Below are positions 50,486-61,800 of a stretch of 64,000 bases of DNA, piece by piece. The position numbers were made by a program, and so were the translations under genes. Numbering within the stretch: the first letter of the stretch is position 1; every line of letters begins with the position of its first letter. The notes below the pieces were generated by a model. It saw nothing but the letters and a program-made list of their open reading frames with translations, did no database searches and was not told where the DNA came from. Origin of the DNA: Cytophagales bacterium (lineage in GTDB: Bacteria; Bacteroidota; Bacteroidia; Cytophagales; Cyclobacteriaceae); NCBI GenBank assembly GCA_022360015.1, contig JAKSDQ010000158.1, positions 1 to 64,000 of the forward strand, written 5' to 3'.

Positions 50486-52600
50486 ATGAAAAAAATTGTT
50501 TACATTTTATTGTTGTTGGCTTTTACACCTGATATTCAGGCTCAGGAAACCAATATAGATCAATTACAACAGGATTTGCATCTGGCTACAAATGATACAA
50601 TGCGGTTACAGGTACTGTTGAAATGCATTGATTATTATTACAGAAATAATCCTGATACCGCCCTGGCCATTGGGTACCGATCAGAAAAAATTGCCCTAAG
50701 ACTACAGAATGAGGTATCCCTGGCCCACGCTGAAAGGGAGATAGCAAGACTGTTGGTACGGAGGGCAGACTACCGTCAGGCGCTAGCTTATATAACCAGG
50801 GCCCTGGCAAGGGAGAAAAACCTGGGCAATAAAATAAACATTTCCAAAGCGCATAATATCATCGGCGTCCTTTACTATGAGCAAAGTAATTTTGTGAATG
50901 CGCTAAAACACTACCTCGAGTCATTAAAAATATACGAAGAATTAGAAAATAAAGATGGTATAGCATCTATATACAATAATCTGGGGCTGTTGTACAAAGA
51001 AAAAGGTGAAACTGACAGGGCCCTGGAATATTATAAAAAGTCACTTGAAATAAACAAATTGCTAAATGACAGCATTGGCCTCGCTTATGGCTACAATAAC
51101 CTGGGTGTTGTTTACCGGAGAAAAGGCAATTATAAAGCTTCTCTTGAATATTTTAATAAATCTCTGCATATAAAGGAAGCGTTGGGAAATAAAGAAGGGA
51201 TGATTTCAAGCCTGCTAAATATTGGCATCACTTACAACAAACAGGGGCATTTTGAAGAAGCCAAAAAAGTAGCATTTAGAGGTCTTCAATTAACACAGGA
51301 ATTAAATAGTGTTGCCAGAGAAGCCAGTACGTACAGCATATTGGCCGAAACCTATCTGAAAATGGGTAATCCGCCTACGAGTATCGTCTATGCTAAAAAT
51401 GCCTATGACATTGCCAAGGAAATTGGTAAAATTGACATCGTACAGGAAACCACAGAAATAAGCTACAAGGCTTACAAACAAATGCGAAATCACGAAAAAG
51501 CCCTTCAATTTTTTGAAATTTCCCAACACCTGAAAGATAGTTTAACGCAGGTTCAAAAAAACGCCGATCTCAAAAACCTCAGAGAGAATTACGAGATCGA
51601 GAAACAACAAATGCAAATTGAATCACTGAACAAAGATCGTATCATCCAGGAAGAACAAATTCAGAGACAATCGATGCAGCAGAATGTATTGGTCGTGGTT
51701 TTGACCTTTCTGGCTATCATTGTTTCTATTTTGTATAAAAACAATCGCCGTAAACAAAAGATTAACAACCTGTTAACCCAGAAGCATAAAGAAATTGAAT
51801 TGAAAAACACCGAATTGGCAAGATTAAATCAGGAGATTGTCAATCAAAATCAATCCATTAGTATTCAGAAAAACAACCTGGAAGAGTTAAATCACATCAA
51901 AAACAACTTGTTTACGATTGTATCACATGATTTCCGCAGTCCACTAAAATCAATTCAAGGCTTTCTGCATCTACTTAGCCTAGGTGCATTAACCCGGGAG
52001 GAGATGAAAAAGCTGGTAGAAGATCTTACTATAAAAGTGGACATGACCACAGATTTTCTTGAAAACCTGTTGACCTGGGCCAGGAATCAAATGTACAAGA
52101 TTGAAAGTAAGCCTCAGCCCGTGAATCTGAAAAAAATCGCTGATGATAACGTAGCACTGTTAAAGCCGGTTGCGGAGAAAAAGGATGTGAAACTTATTGT
52201 AGAAATATATGATAATTTTGAAGCTTTTGCAGATGCCAACATGATCAACCTGGTCATCAGGAACCTGGTTGTTAATGCCATCAAGTTTACTTCAGAAGGT
52301 GACGAGATCAGACTTACCGCCCACCGGGAAGGGGCGAAAGGTGTTTTCTCTGTGCATGACAACGGCATAGGCATCGATGAAAGGATATTATCGAAGCTAT
52401 TCGAACTGGAGACCTACTCCACCACCGGCACTGCCAATGAAAAGGGTACCGGGCTGGGATTAGTACTTTGCAAGGACTTTGTAGAAAAAAATCACGGCTC
52501 GATCTGGGCTACCAGCGAAGTAGGTGTGGGAAGTGTCTTCAGCTTTAGTCTTCCTCTCACGCCTGCCAGCCACGAGGTGCATGAGCAGGTTATTTCCTGA
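50486..52600 (+). CDS. TPR-containing sensor histidine kinase
   Basis: TPR arrays; one TM; HisKA IVSHDFRSPLKSIQGFL; HATPase DNGIGIDERILSKLF, GTGLGLVLCKDFVEKNHGSIW. Confidence 0.93.
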   Translation: MKKIVYILLLLAFTPDIQAQETNIDQLQQDLHLATNDTMRLQVLLKCIDYYYRNNPDTALAIGYRSEKIALRLQNEVSLAHAEREIARLLVRRADYRQALAYITRALAREKNLGNKINISKAHNIIGVLYYEQSNFVNALKHYLESLKIYEELENKDGIASIYNNLGLLYKEKGETDRALEYYKKSLEINKLLNDSIGLAYGYNNLGVVYRRKGNYKASLEYFNKSLHIKEALGNKEGMISSLLNIGITYNKQGHFEEAKKVAFRGLQLTQELNSVAREASTYSILAETYLKMGNPPTSIVYAKNAYDIAKEIGKIDIVQETTEISYKAYKQMRNHEKALQFFEISQHLKDSLTQVQKNADLKNLRENYEIEKQQMQIESLNKDRIIQEEQIQRQSMQQNVLVVVLTFLAIIVSILYKNNRRKQKINNLLTQKHKEIELKNTELARLNQEIVNQNQSISIQKNNLEELNHIKNNLFTIVSHDFRSPLKSIQGFLHLLSLGALTREEMKKLVEDLTIKVDMTTDFLENLLTWARNQMYKIESKPQPVNLKKIADDNVALLKPVAEKKDVKLIVEIYDNFEAFADANMINLVIRNLVVNAIKFTSEGDEIRLTAHREGAKGVFSVHDNGIGIDERILSKLFELETYSTTGTANEKGTGLGLVLCKDFVEKNHGSIWATSEVGVGSVFSFSLPLTPASHEVHEQVIS

Positions 52601-52745
52601 AAACCTAAGATAAACTGCCACAAAAAAAGGATCAATGAGCGGATCCCTCCATATGATCTCTTTAAGTTGATAATAATCAATAATTTATATGTTTAAACCC
52701 GGCGTAAGCTTTGGCATGGCGCAGGTCTCACCCAACCCCAAGGCA

Positions 52746-52932
52746 CAAGCGTATCGTGGGTGTTGCACAACGTTTTATACAAAATTCTTGGTGTCTCTTT
52801 GTGTCTTGGTGCCTCCGTGGTTAACCATTTTTCACCACGGAGGCACCAAGACACAAAGAGGCACAGAGGTTTTTGCCTTTAAATAAAAATGCAGGCTTAT
52901 TCTTAAGTTGTGCAACACCCACGATACGCTTG
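52746..52932. repeat. Nested-palindrome element copy B (MITE-like) with perfect 26-bp terminal inverted repeats
   Basis: Outer arms 52746-52771/52907-52932 (CAAGCGTATCGTGGGTGTTGCACAAC); inner 27-bp arms 52795-52821/52834-52860. Confidence 0.95.
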
Positions 52933-53006
52933 CGTTAGTTGTTGTTTTTCCTGCGGAAGCGGTTATTTGAAAACATCATAGAGCAATGATATCGCCAAAG
53001 CAACTG

Positions 53007-55727
53007 CTAGAAACGTACGCCAAGGGTAGAATTCCAGGTTGTACCAAATCCATAAAATCCCCTGTTCTCATTAAACCGGCCTTCTCCGGTGATATTAGAG
53101 TCCAGCTCAGCGATATACTCTTCGTCCAAAACATTGTTAATATTTAAACCCCAGGTGAAATCCAACTTACCGACCCGGAAATCATAATAAATACCGGCAT
53201 CCACCAGATTGTAAGAAGGAAGTTTCACAGCCTGATTGCCAGGCGTCAGGAAAAGGTCATCATTGGCCACATCATATTCCGCATAGAGGTCATCTGCGAA
53301 ATACCAGCTTCCATACAACCTCAAATCTTTTAATAGTTCATAAGTTACACCGATTCTGGCAGTGGTTTGGGCCGCATCTCCGACTTTTACACCGTCCAGA
53401 AAGTAAGTGAAATTTCCCTGATTAACTTGGTTATCATCGAATATGCTGGTATTTATATTACCTCCGTAGGTCCAATCCCCTATAGAAAACATGCCATCGA
53501 TTGTAAGGTTACTTATCGGTCTGAAAGTCATGTCTACTTCTATTCCAGTGTGAATCTGGTCAATACCTGCCAGATTCGCTGTTCCTTCGACACCATTGAC
53601 ATCAACTGACCTATTTAAAAAACGGTTGGTCCATGATGTTCTATATAAATTCAGATTGGCGCTGAATATGCTGGACCGGTAGCCATAGCCTAGTTCAGCT
53701 CCAAATACCCTTTCATTTTCGACATCCGGATTTACAGTATTTAAAAAGTTAATAAATACATTGTCAAAAATAGGTTGTCTGCTGTAAAAACCTACATTGG
53801 CAAAAACATTATGGCGTTCATTAATGTTATAATTAGCACCCCCCTTTACATTGCCACCCAGGAAATTTTCGAAATCCGTTTCCTGTTTAGGATCTCCGTC
53901 TGCTTCGGTGTCATCCCCATCCAGGTAATTGAAGTAGTCGATCCTTTTGAATCCCTGATTGGAAAGTGACGTCGATACAAAGGCTGAAAGGGGTCCTTGC
54001 GTATATTCTAATTGCCCGAATAACCCCAGCCATTGCACAATGCCATCGTTATTATAGTTTATCGGGGCATCATTTCTCAGATTGGCAATAGCGCTTGACT
54101 CCCTTTCCCCGGTTACAAACCGTCCGGCAAGATTAATATTATCATCGGTAAAAAAAGCATCTGCACCCAGCAGGTTATCTATTCTTTGGTAATGAATACC
54201 CCTGTAATGCCGGGCATCTATTCCGGCAATCAGCGTGAATCGATCGCTCAGCTCATGGGTCAGGTTGGACAGTACGCCTACCCAGTTGTGCGAGTTGATA
54301 GAGGCCCTTCTTACTAACCCTTCATTGCTTGTATTCACAAACTTATCAGCAAAAAAGCCCTCACTATTATCTAAATCAGGATTTAGCGCTCCCCAGGTCA
54401 CTTTAGGATCCCCGAAATCAGGCACGTCTTCGCCCATGTTCCACCGTCTGATATCTTCAAATCTTACCTGTCCGTTCTCATCCCTAAAAACCTCATCCGT
54501 GTCAAATCTACTGTTCAGCCTACCTCTCGGACCTGTTCCACCACCTCTGCCAAAGGATATGTATGCCGTAGTAGCTAATTCCGTTCTATCTGAAATAGTC
54601 CAGTAATGATTAAAGAATATTTTGGGTTTATGATAAAAGTTTCTTCTCCAGTTAAATACCTCTCCATCCAATTCTCCCCACAGGTGATTATATTTTAATC
54701 CTCTTTCCTGGAAGGTCTCCAAAGTAACCTCATCAAATCTGCCTATCCTTCTCTGATTGTGCCACTGTGGCGCTCCAATCGCAGTAAAATGAAGTGAATG
54801 CTTTTCATTAAATACTTTGGCTATAGAGGCAAAATAAGAATATGCCCTGAACTGTGTACCATCAATGTATCCATCTCCCCTTGTATGAGTACCTTGCAGG
54901 CTTATTGCCCAACCGTTCTCGGTCAAACCGGTAGAGGTGGAAAATGAAAATTTGTGGTAGCCATCATTTCCAATTGAATAACCCAATCTGTTTCCTCTTT
55001 TCATTTCAGCGGCATTGGTAATAATGTTAATGGTACCACCCACAGAATTAATAGCCAGTTTAGAAGCACTCAGCCCCCTTTGCACCTGAATATTGCTGGT
55101 TACATCACTTAAACCAGCCCAGTTTGACCAGAAAACCCAACCGTTTTCCATATCATTGACTGGCACCCCATTGATTAATACGGCGGTATTTCTTTGATCG
55201 AATCCGCGCACATTGATCCGGGAATCGCCAAATCCTCCACCTTGCTTGGTAACATAAATGGAAGGTGTGGATCTTAAAATCTCAGGAAATTCCTGGTTAC
55301 CGATCTTAGCTTCGATCTCAGAACCTTTGATGGTAGAAACTGCTACGGGTGTTTTCCTGTCTATAGCCACAGAGGCAATTATTTCTACCTCCTTCAGCCC
55401 TACGGCACTGGCCCCAAGGGCGACAGTGCCCACATCAATCGTTTGTCCGTCGATTACCTTAACAAACAATTCCTGATTTTCATATCCTACATAGGAAATT
55501 ACTACTACCTGATCTCCGGCTGCCAATCCGGATAAAGTAAAACTACCGTTGATGTCAGTTGTAGCGCCTTTTGTTGTGCCCTTAAGCACTACCGTAGCCC
55601 CAATTAATGCCTCTTGATTTTCGGCATCCAGAACAGTTCCGGTGACTGTCCCCTGCGCATATACTACCTCACTTCCCAATAAAAGCAGCAGCATACCCAT
55701 TGAAAAAAATAGTAGACTTTTTTTCAT
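53007..55727 (-). CDS. TonB-dependent receptor with carboxypeptidase-regulatory-like N-terminal domain
   Basis: GTVTGTVLDAENQEALIGATVVLKGTTKGATTDINGSFTLSGL; plug domain EILRSTPSIYVTKQGGGFGDSRINVRGFDQRNTAVLINGVPVND; beta-barrel C-terminus. Confidence 0.95.
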   Translation of the reverse strand: MKKSLLFFSMGMLLLLLGSEVVYAQGTVTGTVLDAENQEALIGATVVLKGTTKGATTDINGSFTLSGLAAGDQVVVISYVGYENQELFVKVIDGQTIDVGTVALGASAVGLKEVEIIASVAIDRKTPVAVSTIKGSEIEAKIGNQEFPEILRSTPSIYVTKQGGGFGDSRINVRGFDQRNTAVLINGVPVNDMENGWVFWSNWAGLSDVTSNIQVQRGLSASKLAINSVGGTINIITNAAEMKRGNRLGYSIGNDGYHKFSFSTSTGLTENGWAISLQGTHTRGDGYIDGTQFRAYSYFASIAKVFNEKHSLHFTAIGAPQWHNQRRIGRFDEVTLETFQERGLKYNHLWGELDGEVFNWRRNFYHKPKIFFNHYWTISDRTELATTAYISFGRGGGTGPRGRLNSRFDTDEVFRDENGQVRFEDIRRWNMGEDVPDFGDPKVTWGALNPDLDNSEGFFADKFVNTSNEGLVRRASINSHNWVGVLSNLTHELSDRFTLIAGIDARHYRGIHYQRIDNLLGADAFFTDDNINLAGRFVTGERESSAIANLRNDAPINYNNDGIVQWLGLFGQLEYTQGPLSAFVSTSLSNQGFKRIDYFNYLDGDDTEADGDPKQETDFENFLGGNVKGGANYNINERHNVFANVGFYSRQPIFDNVFINFLNTVNPDVENERVFGAELGYGYRSSIFSANLNLYRTSWTNRFLNRSVDVNGVEGTANLAGIDQIHTGIEVDMTFRPISNLTIDGMFSIGDWTYGGNINTSIFDDNQVNQGNFTYFLDGVKVGDAAQTTARIGVTYELLKDLRLYGSWYFADDLYAEYDVANDDLFLTPGNQAVKLPSYNLVDAGIYYDFRVGKLDFTWGLNINNVLDEEYIAELDSNITGEGRFNENRGFYGFGTTWNSTLGVRF

Positions 55728-56195
55728 GTGTCAAATGATTTAGTTGATTTTAAGTTTAGTAAGTGATAATTCCAGGTTTACTTCATTGCGAAATTAGAAA
55801 CCTGGATTTAATTCGCGCGGTTTCTTAAATTATCTTATTGTTAAATTAACAGCGCGTTTCTTTCTATCACGTTTTTTTCGTGAATTGTTGGCAAGCAAAC
55901 CAGCGCTTTCAATTTATATATCATTCAATTGCGCTTTGCAGCCCATACTCCATCTGTTTCATAGGGGACGAATCTACCGAGTGTTCAAAGTGAATAATTT
56001 AAAATCATTCCTTCATGATTTGTTTCAATATCACCATTTCCTGTCAATTTACCAATGGTATTAGCCCGATACAATTAAGCAAATTTTACGCAAACAGAAA
56101 TATCCGTTTTGTATCTAAAATCAGGCTTTCCTCCTGTTCTGCACAAAAAAAATCATAAAATAGTAGTATTTTTATCAACAAAAAAGCAACCACTT

Positions 56196-58760
56196 ATGAT
56201 TAAACATTTAACCTTTAGCTTATTAATCACTTTCTGTTTGTTAAGCAATGCACAATCGCAAGTAGACCTCTCTTACTATTTATCTTCCAATACCAGCTAC
56301 GATCAATCCATCCCTACTCCACGGCAAGTATTAGGCTACGAGGTAGGTGAATGGCATGTCAACCATGATCAACTGTTCAGGTACATGGAGATAATAGCGG
56401 GAGTATCTGACCGGGTAAGCCTTGAAATTTATGCCAGAACTTACGAAAACAGGCCTTTGATGTTACTTACCATCACGGCTCCCGAAAACCATGCCGATAT
56501 CGAATCTATCAGGCAACAGCATGTTGGCCTGTCAGATCCGTCATCGCAAAATAACCCCAATATTGCCGACATGCCTGTTGTAGTATGGCTTGGTTACAGT
56601 GTTCATGGCAATGAGTCGAGCGGCACTAATTCTTCATTACTGACCGTATATCACCTGGCTGCAGCTACAGGTCCTGACATCGAATCGATGCTTAAAAACA
56701 CCATTATTCTTGTGGACCCCATGATAAACCCTGATGGTAATATGCGATTCTCGTCATGGGTGAACAGTCGTAAAAGTAAAAACGTCATTGCCGACCCTAA
56801 CAATCATGAACAAAACGAACCCTGGCCAAGGGGGAGGACGAATCACTACTGGTTTGATCTGAACCGTGACTGGATATTGTTGCAACACCCGGAAACAAGG
56901 GGGAGAATTGAGCAATTTCACCGGTGGAAGCCAAATATTCTAACCGATCACCATGAAATGGGCACCAATGCCACCTTTTTTTTTCAGCCAGGCGTCCCTT
57001 CCCGCAATCATCCTTTAACGCCTCAAAATACCTTTAAACTGACTAATCAAATTGCCGGATATCATGAAAAGGGCCTGGATAAGATTGGTTCGCTTTACTA
57101 TGCAAAAGAAGGCTTTGATGACTTTTATTATGGAAAGGGTTCAACTTATCCGGATATCAACGGAGGTGTAGGCATTTTGTTTGAACAGGCAAGCTCCAGG
57201 GGGCATGCACAAGAAAGTGTCAATGGAACCTTGAAATTCCCGTTTACCATCAGAAATCAATTCACCGCTACCCTTTCCACATTGGAAGCTTCACAGCAAC
57301 TTCGTAAAGAGCTGCTGACCCACCAATCAGAATTCTTCAATAATGCCAAGTCACAAGCAGCCAAAAATGCGGTAAAGGGGATTGTGTTCGGCGCGGTGCC
57401 TGATCGCTCAAGGTTAAACGCCATGGCAGAAATCCTGCAAAGGCACCAGATTCGAGTGCACAAATTAGGTCAACCTGTTGATTTCGAAGGTGAAACTTTT
57501 GAGCCGGACAATAGCTACATTGTACCGCTTAATCAACAGCAATACCTGCTCATAAAAGCATTGTTCGAAACAAGAACTTCTTTCCGGGACAGCCTTTTTT
57601 ACGATGTTTCTGCCTGGACGCTGCCAATGGCATTTAACATTCCCTATGCGGAATTAACCGCCAGGACATTCGATAATAATTCGGTAGCTGAGGAAGTGCA
57701 GGACTTTTCTTTAACAACTACAAAATTTCCCGCCGATAAGCCCACTTATGCCTATGGCCTTAACTGGAACGAATACTTTGCCCCTCGAGTGCTTTTTAAA
57801 TTGTTAAAAGCCGGAATCAGGGCCAAGGTGGTTACAGAGCCATTTACGCACGTTAACGGCAAAGCATATAATTATGGTACTATTATCATTCCATTACATA
57901 ACCAACCATTATCACCTGCTCAAATCCATAGAATCATGGATGAAATCAAGGCAAAGGGTGGAGTGGAAGAGATATTTCATTTTAATTCAGGGGCATCCGT
58001 CAACGGCAATTACCTGGGCAGTAATAAGATGAAAAATGTGGTGCAACCGAAACTTGCTTTGATCGTTGGCGAAGGAATAGCGGGTTACGATGCCGGGGAG
58101 GTATGGCACCTGCTCGATGAACGATTTGATATGGAACTAAGTCTGCTGCCAATACACAAGGTGGCCGACACCAGACTCGAACGTTATAATACCATAGTTC
58201 TTGTCGAAGGAAATTATGCAGGACTCGGTTCAAGAGCACGTGATAAAATCAGGCGTTGGGCCCAAAACGGAGGAAACATTATCGCTATGCGAAATGCCAG
58301 TAAATGGCTATCGGAACAGGGGCTAACCAAAGTAAAATTTAAAACAAGCAAAAAAACCGATACGCTTCGTCAAAGAGCCTATGTCGACCTGCCACGGTAC
58401 AAAGGCGCCCAGGTAATCGGAGGGGCAATATTCGCCACCCGGTTGGACCTGACCCATCCCCTGGCATATGGCTATAACCGGGAGATTATGCCGGTATTTA
58501 AAAAAGGGACCTTGTTCATGGAAAGAGAAAAAAACCCCTATGTCAATCCAGTGATGTTTACGCAAAACCCATTGTTAAGCGGATATATCTCAAATGAAAA
58601 TCTGGCGAAACTAAAAAATACCGCAGCAGTAAACATCAGCGCTTTCGGAAAAGGCAAAATTATTTCTTTCACCGACAACCTTAACTTCAGGGCATATTGG
58701 TATGGTACCAATAAAATGTTTCTGAATGCCCTGTTTTTTGGGGATATCATTGATTTATAA
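56196..58760 (+). CDS. M14-family zinc carboxypeptidase, large secreted form
   Basis: YSVHGNESSGTNSSLLTVYHLAA; DPMINPDGNMRFSSWVN; HYWFDLNRDWILLQHPETRGRIE; signal peptide at MIKHLTFSLLITFCLLSNAQS. Confidence 0.92.
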   Translation: MIKHLTFSLLITFCLLSNAQSQVDLSYYLSSNTSYDQSIPTPRQVLGYEVGEWHVNHDQLFRYMEIIAGVSDRVSLEIYARTYENRPLMLLTITAPENHADIESIRQQHVGLSDPSSQNNPNIADMPVVVWLGYSVHGNESSGTNSSLLTVYHLAAATGPDIESMLKNTIILVDPMINPDGNMRFSSWVNSRKSKNVIADPNNHEQNEPWPRGRTNHYWFDLNRDWILLQHPETRGRIEQFHRWKPNILTDHHEMGTNATFFFQPGVPSRNHPLTPQNTFKLTNQIAGYHEKGLDKIGSLYYAKEGFDDFYYGKGSTYPDINGGVGILFEQASSRGHAQESVNGTLKFPFTIRNQFTATLSTLEASQQLRKELLTHQSEFFNNAKSQAAKNAVKGIVFGAVPDRSRLNAMAEILQRHQIRVHKLGQPVDFEGETFEPDNSYIVPLNQQQYLLIKALFETRTSFRDSLFYDVSAWTLPMAFNIPYAELTARTFDNNSVAEEVQDFSLTTTKFPADKPTYAYGLNWNEYFAPRVLFKLLKAGIRAKVVTEPFTHVNGKAYNYGTIIIPLHNQPLSPAQIHRIMDEIKAKGGVEEIFHFNSGASVNGNYLGSNKMKNVVQPKLALIVGEGIAGYDAGEVWHLLDERFDMELSLLPIHKVADTRLERYNTIVLVEGNYAGLGSRARDKIRRWAQNGGNIIAMRNASKWLSEQGLTKVKFKTSKKTDTLRQRAYVDLPRYKGAQVIGGAIFATRLDLTHPLAYGYNREIMPVFKKGTLFMEREKNPYVNPVMFTQNPLLSGYISNENLAKLKNTAAVNISAFGKGKIISFTDNLNFRAYWYGTNKMFLNALFFGDIIDL

Positions 58761-58836
58761 ATACTTGAATAGCAGAAGTTCTCAAACTATTTATTACTTT
58801 CTGAGGTTTGAGCAACTGCTTAATCCGGATACTACT

Positions 58837-58870
58837 AAAAAAAGGAAGGCCGCCATGCGACCTTCCCTTT
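58837..58870 (-). terminator. Rho-independent terminator downstream of secDF
   Basis: Minus strand GGAAGGTCGCATGGCGGCCTTCC followed by T-run. Confidence 0.7.
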
Positions 58871-58891
58871 TAGTTTCATTTTAACCAGGAG

Positions 58892-61800
58892 TTAGACCTT
58901 TTGTTTTACTGGTTCTGCTTTTTGCTTGACCGGTTCTTTTTCCTTGGCCAATAATTTTTTCGTCAAATCAATTACTACAGGAGTAGCTACAAAGATTGAT
59001 GAATAGGTACCCACAAGAATACCTACCAACAAGGCAAATGAAAAACCTTTCAATACTGCTCCACCAAACAGGAACAATACCAAAACCACAAACAAAGTGG
59101 TTGCCGAAGTTATTAAGGTTCTGCTAATGGTGTTATTTATGGATAAGTTAAATGTTTTTTCCAGATTGGCAGTCCCCCTTAAACCGAGGGTTTCTCTGAT
59201 ACGGTCAAAGACAACCACCGTGTCATTGATCGAATAACCGATAATGGTCAGCATCGCTGCAATAAACACCTGATCAACCTCATAGGTGATACCCAGCACT
59301 CTGGCAATGGAAAAGGCAGAAATAACTATCAGTGTATCATGAAACAGTGCTACGATAGCGCCCAAGCCAAATTGCCATTTTCTAAACCTGATAAGAATAT
59401 AAAGAAATATTACAATCAGGGAAAAGAATATCGCCTGTTGAGAAGAGGATTTAATGTCATCCGCGATGGTGGCGCCCACTTTTTCAGAGCTCAGAATGGT
59501 AAAATGTGTCTCATCCACCTTAGAATCATCTGCAATAAATTGCTGGCCACTGAATTCTTCCAAACCTTTGATCAATGCAGCTCTTACTTTATTGTCAGCA
59601 TCGGTGGCTTCATCATCGACCAGGTAACTGGTCGTAATTTTCAGCTTGTTGCTGGCTCCGAAAGTTTTTACTTCGGTACCAGTATTTTCAAAATCATCCT
59701 GCAGGGCGGTTTCAACCTCTGAAGTCACCTGAGGCTGGGCAAAGCTTACTACATAGGAACGACCTCCCTTGAAGTCTACCCCCAGGTTTAACCCACCTTT
59801 TATAAGTAAAGCCGTAATCCCTATAAGAATAATCGATACCGAAGCAAAATATGCTTTTTTCCTTTTGCTCAAAAACTCCCAGTTGACATTTGAAAGTAGT
59901 CCTTTGGAAAAAGGGGTAGCAAAGGATATTTTACTTTGATCACCTTTTCCGGATAGCCAGATCATAATCAGCCTGGTCACAAATACTGCGGTAAAGAAGG
60001 AACAGAAAATACCGATGATAAGTGTTACCGCAAATCCTTTTACCGGTCCTTCTCCAATCAGGGCCAGAATGACAGCGGTTAACAAAGTTGTAAAGTTAGC
60101 ATCAAAAATAGACCAAAAAGCTTTCTGGTAACCATTGCTAATGGCTTTTAACAAGGTAACCCCATTTCTTAGCTCTTCCCTGATACGTTCGAAAATCAGT
60201 ACGTTAGCGTCAATAGACATACCGATGGTCAGCACAATACCGGCAATGCCGGGTAAGGTAAGGGCCGTTTTGAACTGAGCCAGAATACCGAAAATAAAGA
60301 ATATATTAAATGCCAGTGCCGAATTGGCCACTAAACCACCTTTGGCATAGTAGAAAATCATAAACAATACCACGATTCCCAGACCTACAATAATCGAGGT
60401 GATACCCTGCGCGATGGATTCCTGTCCCAAAGTCGGGCCAATGATGGCTTCCGAAACGATTCTTGTCGGAGCAGGTAATTTTCCGGCTTTCAATAAATTA
60501 GCCATATCGATTGTTTCATCAATGGTAAAATTACCTGAGATCACTGATTGACCATTGGGTATTTCCGAAGATACATTGGGCGCGGAAATAACCTTGTTAT
60601 CCAATACGATGGCAATTCTTCGATTGATATTAGCAGCCGTCAATCTTCGCCACCTCTTTGCCCCGCTTGCATTCATTACCATATGAACCGCCGGCCTGTT
60701 CACTTCATCCCTGCCCTGATAGGCATTGGTAATTACCTCACCGGTCAAAGGGGCCTTTCCTCCCCGCCCAACTCGCAGCGCATGTAATTCCAACAAATCC
60801 GAGACTGTGCCATCATCAGGGCGGGTATCGGGTTTAACCTGCCATTTGAATACTACGCTGGGAGGAAACAAGGATTTTACATCCTCCCTGTTAAAAATCC
60901 GGTTTAACCTGGCCGTGTCTCTTAAATTGCTGAATAAATAAGCTTGGCCTTCCTTATCAAACTGAATGCTTAACAATTCCTGCAATGGCGAAACCTGCTG
61001 GTTAGCCAATGAATCCAATGCGGAAGAGGTAGTATCAGAACCTTCCAACTGATCTGCAAGACTTTCTTCCTCCACCTGTGTAGTATCCTTTGCAGTACTG
61101 TCATCAGGCAGCAAAGAACTAAGAGCATCGTCGGTAGAAGCTGCTTCCTGATCATCGGTCAATGGCAAAGTGTCGGATTTGGCTAGTTTTTCATCCAGCA
61201 ACAATTCACTGATCGCATTAATAGAGGCGGCGTATTCCTGAAAATCAGCTACCTCCCAAAATTCCAGCTTGGCTACCCCCTGCAATAATTTCCTGACCCT
61301 GTCCACATCTTCCACACCCGGTAGCTCTATTTGAATTCTATTGGTACCCTGAATTCTCTGGATATTCGGTTGTGAGGTGCCAAACTGGTCAACCCTTGTC
61401 CGTAATATGTTAAATGACCGGTCGATGGCTCCATCGATTTCCTCCCTGATCAATTCCAGGACATCGCTTACAGACGACTGCAGGCTGATCCGGTCCCGGT
61501 TGGCAGAATTGGAAAAAATCTCTACCAGCCTCTGGTCCTGACCACCCAGGTCGGAATAAGCCTGATAAAACAAATCAGAGAAGGCAGCCTGGCTGTTACG
61601 CTGCAATTTCTTTGCCTCTTCCAAAGCCTGCAGAAAAGTTTGATCTTTGGTATTTCCGGCCAGGCTTTTAATAATTTCATCGGGAGTCACCTCAAGTGTG
61701 ACATGCATTCCTCCCTGCAAATCAAGTCCCAGGGCCAACTCATTTTTCTTTACATCCTCATAGGTATATTCAATGCCAAAAAGGTTATAGACCGGCTCGT

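Noticed and set aside
52689-52886. ORF 52689-52886(+) as a gene
   Set aside because: Reads through the palindromic element copy B; similarity to the 39.7-kb ORFs comes from the repeat only.
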